NCBI RefSeq assembly: GCF_005434915.1
Contig: NZ_SKCG01000002.1
Location: 868,948 to 932,947, forward strand
Length of the DNA stretch: 64,000 nucleotides
From: Aurantiacibacter suaedae
GTDB taxonomy: Bacteria > Pseudomonadota > Alphaproteobacteria > Sphingomonadales > Sphingomonadaceae
Reading direction: 5' to 3'
Each line of letters starts with the position of its first letter. Position 1 is the first letter of the stretch. The notes beneath the pieces were generated by a model that worked only from the letters and a program-made list of their open reading frames with translations, was not told the origin of the DNA and searched no databases. Made by a program: the position numbers and the translations under genes. This document shows positions 1-8,849 of the stretch, piece by piece.

Positions 1-2101
1 GTTGCTTATCCTCGTTGGCGCGGAAGATGACATATTGGCGGATGCCCTCGATCCGCTCGCGCGAGAGGCTGTCGGCAAAGCTGACCATCCCGTTCAGTTC
101 GAGCGCTCCGTCGTGCACGATAGCTTGCCAGGTCTCGGCGCTGTTCAGTGCGGCCGACCGGCGCAGATCGGGCAACACGGTGGAGCCAACCACGGCATCG
201 CCGTGGCAGGCGCCGCAATAACGGCCATAGTCGTAGGTCGCTTGGGTGAGCTTGGCAGGATCGCCAGTAAAGGCCGGCGGATCGAGCGGGCGACGCACCA
301 GCGGCGGCGCGTCGGGCAGCTTGTCGGTGCCGCCGAGCTTGAACACCAGCAGCCGCGAGATGTTGGGCACGGGGCCGCTGGTCTCGTTGACGATGCCGCC
401 GGGCGCGAGCGCCCAGATCCCGCCCCAGCCTGCCATCACGGCGACATACTGCTCGCCGTCGATCGAATAGGTGATGGGAGGCGCGATCACGCCGGTCTGG
501 GCGGCAAAGCTCCACTTCTCTGATCCGTTGGCGGCATCGTAGGCCTTGACGTATCCTGACGCGGTGCCCTGGAACACCAACCCGCCGCCGGTGGCCAGCA
601 GGCCTCCGTTCCAGGGGCCGGGATACTGTACGCGCCAGCGTTCGCTTTGCGTGACCGGGTCCCAGGCGATCAACGCACCTTTTGTGCTTGCCGCAGCGCC
701 CTCGCGAACGGCCTCGATGGCGGGCATGCCCCCGGCAGCCTGATCGACACCCACGTTGAAGCCGCGCTTGGGGTCGGGCTTCCAGTTGGCTTCGGGGAAA
801 TAGGGGAACGCGGCTTCGATGGCCGGGATATAGACCAGCCCCTGTGTGGGATTGAATGCCATCGGATGCCACGAATGTCCGCCGCCCGCGCCGGGGGTGG
901 ACACGAACGGCTTGCCGGTGTCGCCATAGCGCGCCTCGGGCACCTCGATCGGGCGGCCCGTGGCCATGTCGATGCCGGTGGTCCAGTTCTGCGGCACGTA
1001 GTTGTCGGCGCTGATCAGTTCGCCGGTCTCTCGGTCTAGGACGTAGAAGAACCCGTTCTTGGGCGCCTGCATCAGCACTTTGCGGGTGCGTCCGTCGATT
1101 TCGAGATCGGCCAGCATGATGTGCTGCGTGGCGGTGAAGTCCCAGGTCTCGCCGGGGGTTTCCTGATAGTGCCACACATATTCGCCGGTCTCGGGCCGGA
1201 TTGCCACGATGCTGGAAAGGTAGAGGTTGTCGCCGCCGCCGGGGCTGCGATAGGCCTGGTTCCACGGGCTGCCATTGCCGGTGCCGATATAGAGCAGGTC
1301 AAGCTCCGGGTCGTAGGCCATGGAATCCCACACGGTGCCGCCGCCGCCCAGCTTCCACCACTCGCCGTTCCAGGTCTCGCGCGCCTTGGCGAGATATTCA
1401 GGCTCGGTACCTTCTTCCTCCGGGCCACCGGGCACCACGTAAAAGCGCCAGGCTTGATCGCCGCTGTCGGCATCGTAAGCGGTGACATAACCACGCACGC
1501 CATATTCGGCGCCGCCGTTGCCGATGATTACCTTCCCTGCCACCACGCGCGGCGCGCCGGTGATGGTATAGGGCTTCGACTGGTCGACCGTGACCTTCGA
1601 CCACACTTCCGTGCCCGTCTCGCGGTCGAGCGCGATCAGGCGGCCATCGAGTGTGCCGAGATAAAGCTTGTCGCCATAGGCGGCGAGGCCGCGGTTCACC
1701 ACGTCGCAGCAGGCCTTCACCGCCGTTTCGCCCGGCACCTGCGGATCGAAATCCCACAGCGGTTCGCCGGTGACGGCGTTGTAGGCCTTCACCTTGCTCC
1801 AGGCGGTGGTGACATAGATCTTGCCATCGATCACCAGCGGGGTCGCTTCCTGGCCGCGGGCGGTGTCCATATCGGCGTGCCAGGCAAGGCCGAGGTCGCT
1901 CACGGTTTCAAGATTGATCTGGTCGAGCGGGCTGTAGCGCTGCTCGGAATAGTCGCGCCCGTAGGTCAGCCACTCGGAATTGTCGCTCGCCGCGCCAAGC
2001 AGCATCTCCGTCGTGACACCGCCGCCATCCTCGTCGGTTGCCGAACAGGCTGCCAAAGCCAGCGCCAGCACAGCTCCCGAAGCGGCTTTCACCAGATGCA
2101 T
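1..2101 (-). CDS. PQQ-dependent quinohemoprotein alcohol dehydrogenase (3' end outside window)
   Basis: Periplasmic oxidation of alcohols (or aldehydes) with PQQ and a C-terminal heme c that passes electrons onward. The reading frame is open from the ATG at 2101 to the left edge, about 700 codons, so only a few residues are missing. The N-terminus is a lipoprotein signal (hydrophobic run ending LAAC, then SATDEDG). Family hallmarks are the vicinal cysteine pair (VKACCDVV, near residue 130), beta-propeller tryptophan-docking repeats, the catalytic-region Asp in GETWDF, and a heme-binding CGACH near residue 640. Length and domain order fit type II quinohemoprotein ADHs rather than plain methanol dehydrogenases. 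It is divergent from the MetE-like gene across about 260 bp in which I recognise no specific site. The substrate cannot be read from sequence; in this company aromatic alcohols are plausible. Confidence 0.9.
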   Translation of the reverse strand, partial: MHLVKAASGAVLALALAACSATDEDGGGVTTEMLLGAASDNSEWLTYGRDYSEQRYSPLDQINLETVSDLGLAWHADMDTARGQEATPLVIDGKIYVTTAWSKVKAYNAVTGEPLWDFDPQVPGETAVKACCDVVNRGLAAYGDKLYLGTLDGRLIALDRETGTEVWSKVTVDQSKPYTITGAPRVVAGKVIIGNGGAEYGVRGYVTAYDADSGDQAWRFYVVPGGPEEEGTEPEYLAKARETWNGEWWKLGGGGTVWDSMAYDPELDLLYIGTGNGSPWNQAYRSPGGGDNLYLSSIVAIRPETGEYVWHYQETPGETWDFTATQHIMLADLEIDGRTRKVLMQAPKNGFFYVLDRETGELISADNYVPQNWTTGIDMATGRPIEVPEARYGDTGKPFVSTPGAGGGHSWHPMAFNPTQGLVYIPAIEAAFPYFPEANWKPDPKRGFNVGVDQAAGGMPAIEAVREGAAASTKGALIAWDPVTQSERWRVQYPGPWNGGLLATGGGLVFQGTASGYVKAYDAANGSEKWSFAAQTGVIAPPITYSIDGEQYVAVMAGWGGIWALAPGGIVNETSGPVPNISRLLVFKLGGTDKLPDAPPLVRRPLDPPAFTGDPAKLTQATYDYGRYCGACHGDAVVGSTVLPDLRRSAALNSAETWQAIVHDGALELNGMVSFADSLSRERIEGIRQYVIFRANEDKQ

Positions 2102-2361
2102 ATTTTCCTCTCCTTGCGCGCGCCACGCTGGTCGGTTTTTCCGATCCACGCGCGAAACCCTATCCAGCGTTACAATCGTGCCGCTGCGCCGGTCAAGGGA
2201 CCACTTGCGGCAGGCGCAAATCGCTCTGCCGCGGCCGGCTTATCGAACATGCTTGCGCAATCTCTCGCAACGCGGCATCAGTCGTGCGTCAGTCGAGCGC
2301 GAGCCCGCGTTATGACCCTGGCTTTGCATTGATCGCATATAGCCAAGACAGGACCACACAC

Positions 2362-3480
2362 ATGACCAGACAATTGCCCCTGCGTGCCGATCACGTCGGC
2401 TCTTTCCTGCGCCCGCAATCGGTGCTCGAGGCGCGCGAACATCGCGCTGCCGATAACATCTCCTACGAAGAACTGCGCAAGGTCGAGGATGCCGCCATCG
2501 CCGACCTCGTCAAATGGCAGGAGGGCCTCGGCCTGAAAGCCATCACCGACGGCGAGTTCCGGCGCTACTTCTTCCACACCGACTTCCTGCTGAAGCTTGC
2601 GGGGGTGGAGGAGCGCGGTGGCCTCAAGAAAGCGTTCAAGAACGATGCCGGAAAGGACGTTTCGTTCGCCCCGCCGGTGATGGTGGTGACGGGCAAGATC
2701 GCCCATCAGTCGCCCATCCAGCTGGCCGACTACCAGTTTCTCGCCAGCCAGGTCTCGGCGCCGGGTGCCGTGCCGAAGGTGTCGATCCCGTCGCCCACCA
2801 TGCTGCACTTCCGTGCTGGCCGCGCGGGTATTCCCGAGGACGTCTATCCCGAGATGGATGAATTCTACGCCGATGTCGCCGCGGCTTACCGCGCCGAGGT
2901 CGATTCGCTGGCGGCGGCCGGGTGCCGTTATATCCAGATGGACGACACCAACCTTGCCTATCTGTGCGACGACGAGCAGCGCGCCGATGCGGCCAAGCGC
3001 GGGCTCGATCCCGACGCCACTACGCGCCAGTATGCCAAGCTGATCAACGACAGCTTCGCCTCGGCCCCTGCCGACATGCTGCGCGCCATCCATCTGTGCC
3101 GCGGCAACTTCCGCAGCTCGTGGGCGGCCGAGGGCGGCTACGAGCCGGTGGCCGAGATCATGTTCAACGAACTCGATATCGACGCCTTCTTCCTCGAATA
3201 CGACGATCCGCGCTCGGGCGACTTTGCTCCGCTGCGGTTCCTGCCCAAAGGCAAGACCGTGGTGCTTGGCCTCGTCACCACGAAGCTCGGTGACCTGGAA
3301 ACCAAGGACGACATCAAACGCCGGATCGACGAGGCAACCAAGTACGCTTCGCTCGACCAGCTGGCGCTGAGCCCGCAGTGCGGTTTTGCCAGCACCGTCC
3401 ACGGCAACGACATCTCGACCCAGCAGCAGGCCGACAAGATCGCGCTGTGCATCGAGGTGGCGGAAGAGGTCTGGGGCTGA
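2362..3480 (+). CDS. MetE-like cobalamin-independent methionine synthase family protein
   Basis: A 372-residue protein of the methionine-synthase II (MetE C-terminal) family, which moves a methyl group onto a zinc-bound thiolate. The zinc set is visible: His244-x-Cys246 (AIHLCRGNF), Glu279 (FFLEYDD) and Cys340 (LSPQCGFAS). It lacks the N-terminal half of true MetE, so it is a single-domain paralogue. Such proteins include core methyltransferases and coenzyme M-type enzymes, so the acceptor is uncertain. The ATG at 2362 was chosen because the encoded start (TRQLPLRADHVGS) matches the family, whereas upstream in-frame sequence looks non-coding. Because LigM-type enzymes in this window should make 5-methyl-tetrahydrofolate, a role in recycling that methyl group is possible, but this is inference. 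Confidence 0.85.
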   Translation: MTRQLPLRADHVGSFLRPQSVLEAREHRAADNISYEELRKVEDAAIADLVKWQEGLGLKAITDGEFRRYFFHTDFLLKLAGVEERGGLKKAFKNDAGKDVSFAPPVMVVTGKIAHQSPIQLADYQFLASQVSAPGAVPKVSIPSPTMLHFRAGRAGIPEDVYPEMDEFYADVAAAYRAEVDSLAAAGCRYIQMDDTNLAYLCDDEQRADAAKRGLDPDATTRQYAKLINDSFASAPADMLRAIHLCRGNFRSSWAAEGGYEPVAEIMFNELDIDAFFLEYDDPRSGDFAPLRFLPKGKTVVLGLVTTKLGDLETKDDIKRRIDEATKYASLDQLALSPQCGFASTVHGNDISTQQQADKIALCIEVAEEVWG

Positions 3481-3509
3481 TTTTCAGCACCGGTCGATAG
3501 GTTAAACGA

Positions 3510-3545
3510 AAGGGGCGGCTTCCGGATCAGGAAGCCGCCCCTTTT
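3510..3545. terminator. Bidirectional intrinsic terminator
   Basis: Perfect 12-bp stem (GGGGCGGCTTCC at 3512-3523 pairing with 3530-3541) around a 6-nt loop, with A-rich and T-rich flanks extending the pairing. It lies between the convergent MetE-like gene and TonB receptor gene and can serve both. Confidence 0.85.
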
Positions 3546-3587
3546 CTGTTTTGGGCCGGGCCTGACGGCCCGGCGCCATGCTGCGGA

Positions 3588-6089
3588 TCAGAATTCCTTT
3601 TTCACCGTCACCGCCCATTCGCGCGGACGGGCCGGCGTGACGAGGCGACCGCCCGCATTGTTGCGCTGATCGAAGCTCGAATACAGATAGTATTCGTCGG
3701 TCAGGTTGGTGACTTCCAGAGCAATCGACAGATCTTCACCCTCATTGCGCCACGTCAGGCGTGCATTCGCCGTGGTGAAGCTCGGCAGGAACTGCTCCAA
3801 GCGTGTTTCTCCCGCCCCCTGGAAGCCGGCGAAGGTTTCGTCCTGGTAGAACACGTCGAAACGCGGCGTCAGCGATCCGGCTCCGCCCAGGTCGACGCGA
3901 TATTGCGCACCGATGGAAGCTTTCCACGGCGGCATCCCCGTACCCGGATCATCCAGCGTGGCACCACTTGCCTCGTTGACTTCGGTATACTGGAAGTCGA
4001 GATGGCTGAGCGACGCATCGATGGTGAAATCGTCGATCGGTTCGGCGAACAATTCGAGTTCCAATCCCTTAATGTCCGCGCTGCCGAGGTTTACGCGGCA
4101 CGCAGAAGGGGTAGCGAATTGCACAGGCACGCCAGGGCAGGGGCTGACCGGCGACTGAATGTCCGCATACTTATTGATGAACGCGGAAAGGTTCAGTCGC
4201 ACGCGCCGGTTGAGGAAATCGGACTTGAAGCCGACTTCATAGGCGGTGAGCGTTTCCGGGCCGAAGGCGATCAACTGAAACGCGTTGAACGGACGCGGGT
4301 TGGAGCCACCACCTTTGAAGCCTGTCGCAACAGAGCCGTACACCATCAGGCTTTCGGTAAACCGATAATCGAGCGCGACCCGATAATCGACCTCGTCGCC
4401 GTTATAGGTAGCCACGTTGCCCGTCAGAGCGCGCAACTCCTCGGTGGTGTTGCCGTCCCCGTCGCAATCTTCGGTATCGATGCCTGAAAAGCCAGCGCCG
4501 CAAGCGGCACCGACAGGATCCAGGAAGGGGTTGATCGTACCGTCAAGGTTTAGCCGGAAGTAGTTCTGCTCCTTTGATTCCTCAGTGTAGCGGATGCCTG
4601 CGTTGAGGTTCAGGTTAGGAACGATTTCCCAGCCGACATTGGCGAACACGGCCTTTGCATCGGCATCGACCGTATCGGGCTGACGGAACTGGAGCGGGAT
4701 GCTTGGGCTGTCGGTCCCGGGAATGACGAGATACCGCAGATCCTGAATAGAATCGTAGACCGAGGATTGCTCGAAGTAGTAGCCGCCTAGGGTCACGAAG
4801 ATCGTATCAGTCGCCTCGATGTTGAGACGAAGTTCCTGGCTGAAGCTCCAGTTCGATAAGTTATTGATGCCGAAACCAGAACTGGTCGGCGCAATGTCCC
4901 CGTCCGGAGCAAAGTAGGTGTCGAATTCGCGATAACCGGTAATCGACTGCAGCTGGAAGCGCTCGGTCAGGTTCCAATCGGCCTGACCGGAAACACCCCA
5001 GCCACGATAGGTCGTGCGATTGGATCCTTCGACAGCGGCAAGCGGAACGGGAGGACCGCCGATGAACACCGCAGCAGGATGTTCATCCACCTGGAAGTTG
5101 CAGAACCTGCCGCAGATGAACCGGTCGTCATAAGGCAGACCACCGGGTGACAGGATGTTCGGGTTTTCGTTGCGCACTGTCGCGTCGAGTACCTGACCTG
5201 CCATCGTGCGATCGTCGTCAGTGAAGTCGCCGATCAGCGTGAAGCTGAAATCCTGCGACGGCTCCCAGCGCAAAATGCCGCGGGCGGCCTGATAATTGGT
5301 GCCGCCGAGCTTTGCCACAAGACAGTCTTCCGTGAAGACCTTGGCGGGCTCGCCGCCAGCCGGGTTGTATTCGTAGGTAACGCCGTCCTGCACAAAGGTG
5401 TCACCACCGCCCGCAGGATAGACGCAGCCGAAATCGAGCTGGTCGACATAGCCGTCCTGCCGCTTCGAAACGCCAGACAAGCGCGCGAACAGCTTGTCGG
5501 TCAGTGCAAAGTCGGCCGCCGCGCGCACCGAAAGCCTCTCGCGGCTGCCATAGCTACCTTCCACGAAACCAGAAGAGGAGCCGTCGGGCAGACGGGAATA
5601 CATCTTGATCGCGCCGCCGATCGAGTTGCGTCCCGAGAGCGTACCTTGCGGACCGCGCAGGATTTCCACCCGGTCAAGGTCGAGCGTGTCAAAGATCGCG
5701 CCGGTTAGCGAAGGATAGTAGATATCGTCGATGTAGATCCCGACGCCCGGCTCGAAGGCCGGGTTGAAGTCAGTCTGGCCGATGCCGCGGATCGAGGCCA
5801 CGACCGACGGACCGAAGGCCGCAGTCGCCGGCCGGATCTGCACATTCGGTGCGCTGTCGGCGGCCGTTGCAAGGTCGTTCAGGCTCTTGGCTTCCAGATC
5901 ATCGGCGGTGACGGCGGTGATCGCAAGCGGCGTATCCTGCAGCGCCTGCTCGCGGAACTGTGCGGTCACGATGATGACGTTGTTAGCGCGCGAGCCTTCT
6001 TCGCCATTGTCCTGCGCGTGCGCTGGCAGGCCAAGGCCCAGGGCCAGCAGCGGCATGCCATAGGCAAGCGTTCTGAAACGCGTCTTCAT
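3588..6089 (-). CDS. TonB-dependent outer-membrane receptor
   Basis: An 833-residue energised outer-membrane transporter. It has a clear signal peptide (cleavage near AHAQ, residue 26), a TonB-box-like VIIVTAQ followed by REQALQDTPLAIT, a plug domain to about residue 150 (including GPQGTLSGRNSIGGAI) and a 22-strand-type barrel ending in aromatic VTVKKEF, the usual C-terminal phenylalanine. Sphingomonads use large families of these receptors for uptake of aromatic and other substrates, so the ligand cannot be assigned. The upstream region holds a 7-bp inverted repeat (6255-6285) and a second dyad (6309-6324). A degenerate relative lies just upstream on the same strand (6484-7061), suggesting an old tandem duplication. 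Confidence 0.95.
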   Translation of the reverse strand: MKTRFRTLAYGMPLLALGLGLPAHAQDNGEEGSRANNVIIVTAQFREQALQDTPLAITAVTADDLEAKSLNDLATAADSAPNVQIRPATAAFGPSVVASIRGIGQTDFNPAFEPGVGIYIDDIYYPSLTGAIFDTLDLDRVEILRGPQGTLSGRNSIGGAIKMYSRLPDGSSSGFVEGSYGSRERLSVRAAADFALTDKLFARLSGVSKRQDGYVDQLDFGCVYPAGGGDTFVQDGVTYEYNPAGGEPAKVFTEDCLVAKLGGTNYQAARGILRWEPSQDFSFTLIGDFTDDDRTMAGQVLDATVRNENPNILSPGGLPYDDRFICGRFCNFQVDEHPAAVFIGGPPVPLAAVEGSNRTTYRGWGVSGQADWNLTERFQLQSITGYREFDTYFAPDGDIAPTSSGFGINNLSNWSFSQELRLNIEATDTIFVTLGGYYFEQSSVYDSIQDLRYLVIPGTDSPSIPLQFRQPDTVDADAKAVFANVGWEIVPNLNLNAGIRYTEESKEQNYFRLNLDGTINPFLDPVGAACGAGFSGIDTEDCDGDGNTTEELRALTGNVATYNGDEVDYRVALDYRFTESLMVYGSVATGFKGGGSNPRPFNAFQLIAFGPETLTAYEVGFKSDFLNRRVRLNLSAFINKYADIQSPVSPCPGVPVQFATPSACRVNLGSADIKGLELELFAEPIDDFTIDASLSHLDFQYTEVNEASGATLDDPGTGMPPWKASIGAQYRVDLGGAGSLTPRFDVFYQDETFAGFQGAGETRLEQFLPSFTTANARLTWRNEGEDLSIALEVTNLTDEYYLYSSFDQRNNAGGRLVTPARPREWAVTVKKEF

Positions 6090-6422
6090 CAGGTATATCC
6101 TCCCATATCGCGGACCGCACAGGCGGCCCTCCCATTACGGCTTGCCGCTATTCTCGCTGCGGATCGCCAACCTCGTTCCAACTTTTCTGCCGCAAGCGCC
6201 CCTGGTTACCAGGCAACGGTTTGGCGGCGACCCGAATATCTGCCGTTACGACAATACTGTATAGCAAAATTGATTCAGTACAGTAACTAAATTCTCGGAT
6301 GCATCGATTTGACACTTTGGTCAATTCACTGTCGCGGCGCAAAATCCAAAAGCGGAGGCGGCGTTGCACTTTTGTCGCACCCGCCGAGCCGCTAGCCACT
6401 ACGCTGCCTGCCCCAAAGCAAA
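6090..6422. other. Non-coding region upstream of the TonB receptor
   Basis: About 330 bp without a convincing gene, lower in GC than the surroundings around 6230-6330. It contains two dyads: TACTGTA-N17-TACAGTA (6255-6285) and TTGAC-N6-GTCAA (6309-6324). No RNA gene was recognised. Confidence 0.5.
6255..6285. promoter_or_regulatory. Inverted repeat TACTGTA-N17-TACAGTA, candidate operator
   Basis: Perfect 7-bp arms separated by 17 bp, about 166-196 bp upstream of the TonB receptor start at 6089, in an AT-rich patch. Arm length and spacing fit a dimeric regulator or two half-sites two helical turns apart. No regulator is encoded next to it, so the binding protein is unknown. Confidence 0.4.
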
Positions 6423-6454
6423 AGGGGCGGCCCTCCATAAGCAAGGCCGCCCCT
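6423..6454 (-). terminator. Intrinsic terminator of the TonB receptor pseudogene
   Basis: Ten-bp stem AGGGGCGGCC (6423-6432) with 6445-6454 and a 12-nt loop. Read on the minus strand it is followed by a T-rich stretch. It lies just past the stop codon of the receptor fossil at 6484-7061, so the old transcript end has outlived the gene. Confidence 0.75.
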
Positions 6455-6483
6455 AACACGGGTTCGAAAAGGCTGGGTTTGCC

Positions 6484-7061
6484 TTAGAACTCCATTTTCA
6501 CCGACACGCGCCGTACGCGCGGCGCGCCAACCTGAGCATAGGCAGTGCCGGCGAAGCCGTAGACCGCGTCGAACCGGTTGGTGATCTCGAGTGAAATTGC
6601 CACCGGCGCTGGCGCGGTTCGAGTGCTGATAATCGGCGATCACCTGCACATCGATCGCGGTACTCTGATAGCGCACCGCAGCGCGAGCCGTAACTCGCTT
6701 CGGCTTAGCCCCAGGTGACGGCGCTGGGCTTCTGGCTGAACAGCTTGATCGCGCCGCCGAGCGAGTTGCCACAGGCACCGCTCGTCGGCTGCAGCGTGAC
6801 GCTTGGGGCTTGTGCGGCGATCTGGGCGATATCGTCCTGATTACGCGATTCGAGAAGTTCGGCATCGACCGCGGTGATTGCAAGCGGGGTATCCTGCAGA
6901 CGCTGTTCGTGGAACTGCGGGGTGACGACGATTTCGGTATCGGTACGCGCCGGTTCAGCTTCTGCATCCTGCGCCAGGGCCGGGGTGGCAATGGCCACTG
7001 TGGCGAGCGAGGTGCCGGCCGACAGAATCAGCGCGAGCGAACGGGGAAGGGGGTAAGCCAA
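6484..7061 (-). pseudogene. TonB-dependent receptor fossil (internally deleted)
   Basis: The 5' part encodes a signal peptide, TEIVVTPQFHEQRLQDTPLAIT and early plug sequence. It then jumps from TLQPTSGACG straight to NSLGGAIKLFSQKP, skipping the part of the plug normally between them. Soon after it goes out of frame. Near 6484-6610 another frame encodes a genuine receptor C-terminus (LEITNRFDAVYGFAGTAYAQ, then a strand ending in KMEF and a stop). Well over 600 codons of barrel are missing. At least two deletions are needed, so it cannot make a working receptor. The best in-frame start is a TTG at 7061; an ATG at 7066 is out of frame. Confidence 0.85.
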
Positions 7062-7328
7062 AACATTCTTTCCTAGGGGCTATACGGCTTTTCCGTGTGG
7101 ACACGGTGCCGTTGACGCGCGCCCTAGGCGTTCTCGCGAGAGAATGGCATTTCCTGAAAATGGGCAAAGTCAAATTGACTATATTCTGTGGCGAATGAGC
7201 CACACATCGCGCATTGAGAGGGTGGTGGAGGCTGAAAATTGCGGATCGCTTAATGGCATCCACACCAAGGCTTAAGTTTCCGGCGACTATGCCGTGGTTC
7301 TGAAAGTGAGCAGAAGGAGAAGCTTGCG

Positions 7329-7622
7329 ATGAGGGCAACGGCATCCGAACACCGCGTGGCAAAGCAGTCTCTGCCGGGACAGTGTGCGATTGCAGGTCGA
7401 CAGTTCTCCGTTTCGATCACGCAGCTGACCAGCCAAGGGTGCGAATTGCACTTTGGCGCTTCCGATCAGGAAGGGTGGACATGCGAAGACGGCTTTTGCA
7501 AGCTCACCATTGCCGACGAGCTTGCGATCAATGGCCGCGTGATCGCTCTGGGTGACAACAGCGCGCAGATCGGCTTCTTTGGCCATATTCATCCGATTGC
7601 AGTGGCCAAGCTTCACCGCTGA
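7329..7622 (+). CDS. Small PilZ-like protein
   Basis: A 97-residue protein preceded by a good ribosome site (AGAAGGAG). The pattern of basic N-terminal residues (EHRVAKQSLPGQC) followed by beta-strands and a turn of the form TSQGCELHF resembles the RxxxR and (D/N)xSxxG arrangement of PilZ domains, which bind cyclic di-GMP. The match is degenerate: the leading arginines are not both present and the second motif has Leu-Thr-Ser in place of Asp-x-Ser. Many alphaproteobacteria have single-domain PilZ proteins of this size. It stands alone, with about 270 bp upstream in which I see only a short GTCAA/TTGAC dyad (7169-7179). Nucleotide binding is doubtful. Confidence 0.55.
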   Translation: MRATASEHRVAKQSLPGQCAIAGRQFSVSITQLTSQGCELHFGASDQEGWTCEDGFCKLTIADELAINGRVIALGDNSAQIGFFGHIHPIAVAKLHR

Positions 7623-7646
7623 GCGCGCTGGCAGGGCGAGTTTCAC

Positions 7647-8789
7647 TCACCCTTTGATACGGAACACCGCGCGGGCGTTGTCTTCCATCAGCATTTTCTT
7701 GTGCTCCGGGCTGATCGCCATGCGGTCATAAGCGGCGACCTCGTCGTAGCTTTGCTGGTAGGGGTAATCCATCGCATAGATCACTCGCTCCGGCCCTAGC
7801 ACCTCCTGACAGAACTTGATTGCAGGCTCCCAGCCTACCCCGCTGGTGGTGATCCAGATGTTGGTTTTGAAATAGTGGCTGGCGGGATGCTTCAACCGGC
7901 GGATCTCGCCATCGCCGAACAGGCCAGGGCGGGCGCGGCCATCGGCGTTTCCTTGCATCCAGTCGAAGCGATAAAGATGCAGCGGCATACATTCGCCCAT
8001 ATGGCCGATAACCAGCCGCAGCTTGGGAAAGCGGTCGAAGGCGCCTGACATAACGAGGCCCATCGTGTGCAGCCAGACATCGTGCGGGAAGCCGCCCAGT
8101 GCGCCGAAGAAGCCGCGCTTCTCGTAATGCGCGCCGTTGAAGGGCGCGGTAGGGTGGATGTAGAGCGCCAGATCGTTGGCCTCCAGCGCTTCGAGGATGG
8201 GCCAGAACTCCGGTTCATCCAGATAGTGGCCCTGCCAATGCGAGTTTAGCACCGCCCCGTTTAGCTCGAGCTTGGCGGCGCGTTCCAGTTCCTTCACGCT
8301 GCCCGCCACGTCACGCGGATCGAAGGCGGCGCAGGCGGAAAAGCGGGTGGGGTGGTTGCGGCAGGCCTCGGCAGCGATGTCGTTCGCCTGCGTGGCAAGC
8401 GCGGTGCCGTCGCCGGGTTTCACCACCTGCACGCCGGGCGCAGTGAGCAGCAGCAATTGCCGGTCGATGCCCAGTTCATCCATGTGCGCGATCCGCAGAT
8501 CGCCCAGGTCCTGCAACATCTCCTGCAGGCTGGGCATCTTGGCAAACATGCGCGCCATCTTGAGTGAATCGTCATCGGGTGCGGAGCCGCTTTCGCAATA
8601 GGCGAGCTGCGCCTTCACCAGATCGGGGAAGGTCCACGCCTCCTCGCAGGCAATCCGTTTGTAGGGCGCATCGCGCACAACATGCGCTGCGCGGGGGGCC
8701 AGGCCGATGCGCGGGCGGTGGCTGAAATCCTCGTGGAAATGGCCCTTGAGGCCTTTCTCGCTGCCATCTTCGAGTTTGCCGGAAACCAT
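7647..8789 (-). CDS. LigW-like amidohydrolase, probable aromatic acid decarboxylase
   Basis: A 380-residue member of the ACMSD/amidohydrolase-2 family. It closely follows SYK-6 LigW (5-carboxyvanillate decarboxylase) across the signature stretches: an N-terminal CEEAW in place of HxH, LTAPGVQ, LNSHWQGHYLDE, LYIHP, IGHMGE, then a C-terminal block with GWEPAIKFCQ and YAMDYPYQ carrying the metal-ligand Asp. LigW removes the 5-carboxyl from 5-carboxyvanillate to give vanillate without a redox cofactor. The N-terminus is about 45 residues longer than LigW. The start at 8789 has a good ribosome site (GGGAGAGAGG). Its neighbour on the same strand is an NTF2-like protein. The substrate may be another carboxylated phenol, so I do not assign the symbol. 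Confidence 0.8.
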   Translation of the reverse strand: MVSGKLEDGSEKGLKGHFHEDFSHRPRIGLAPRAAHVVRDAPYKRIACEEAWTFPDLVKAQLAYCESGSAPDDDSLKMARMFAKMPSLQEMLQDLGDLRIAHMDELGIDRQLLLLTAPGVQVVKPGDGTALATQANDIAAEACRNHPTRFSACAAFDPRDVAGSVKELERAAKLELNGAVLNSHWQGHYLDEPEFWPILEALEANDLALYIHPTAPFNGAHYEKRGFFGALGGFPHDVWLHTMGLVMSGAFDRFPKLRLVIGHMGECMPLHLYRFDWMQGNADGRARPGLFGDGEIRRLKHPASHYFKTNIWITTSGVGWEPAIKFCQEVLGPERVIYAMDYPYQQSYDEVAAYDRMAISPEHKKMLMEDNARAVFRIKG

Positions 8790-8849
8790 GCCTCTCTCCC
8801 AAGAGAAAGGCCGCTTCCTCTCGTTGGAGGCAGCGGCCCAGATGTGGTG

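Noticed and set aside
23-33. A copy of the ATGACAT motif near the left edge
   Set aside because: It is inside the coding sequence of the PQQ dehydrogenase and has no nearby promoter features, so it is probably chance.
6-1265. A 419-codon minus-strand open frame overlapping the PQQ dehydrogenase
   Set aside because: It is very Arg/His-rich and lies in another frame of the same strand; the true frame shows PQQ and heme motifs through to the window edge.
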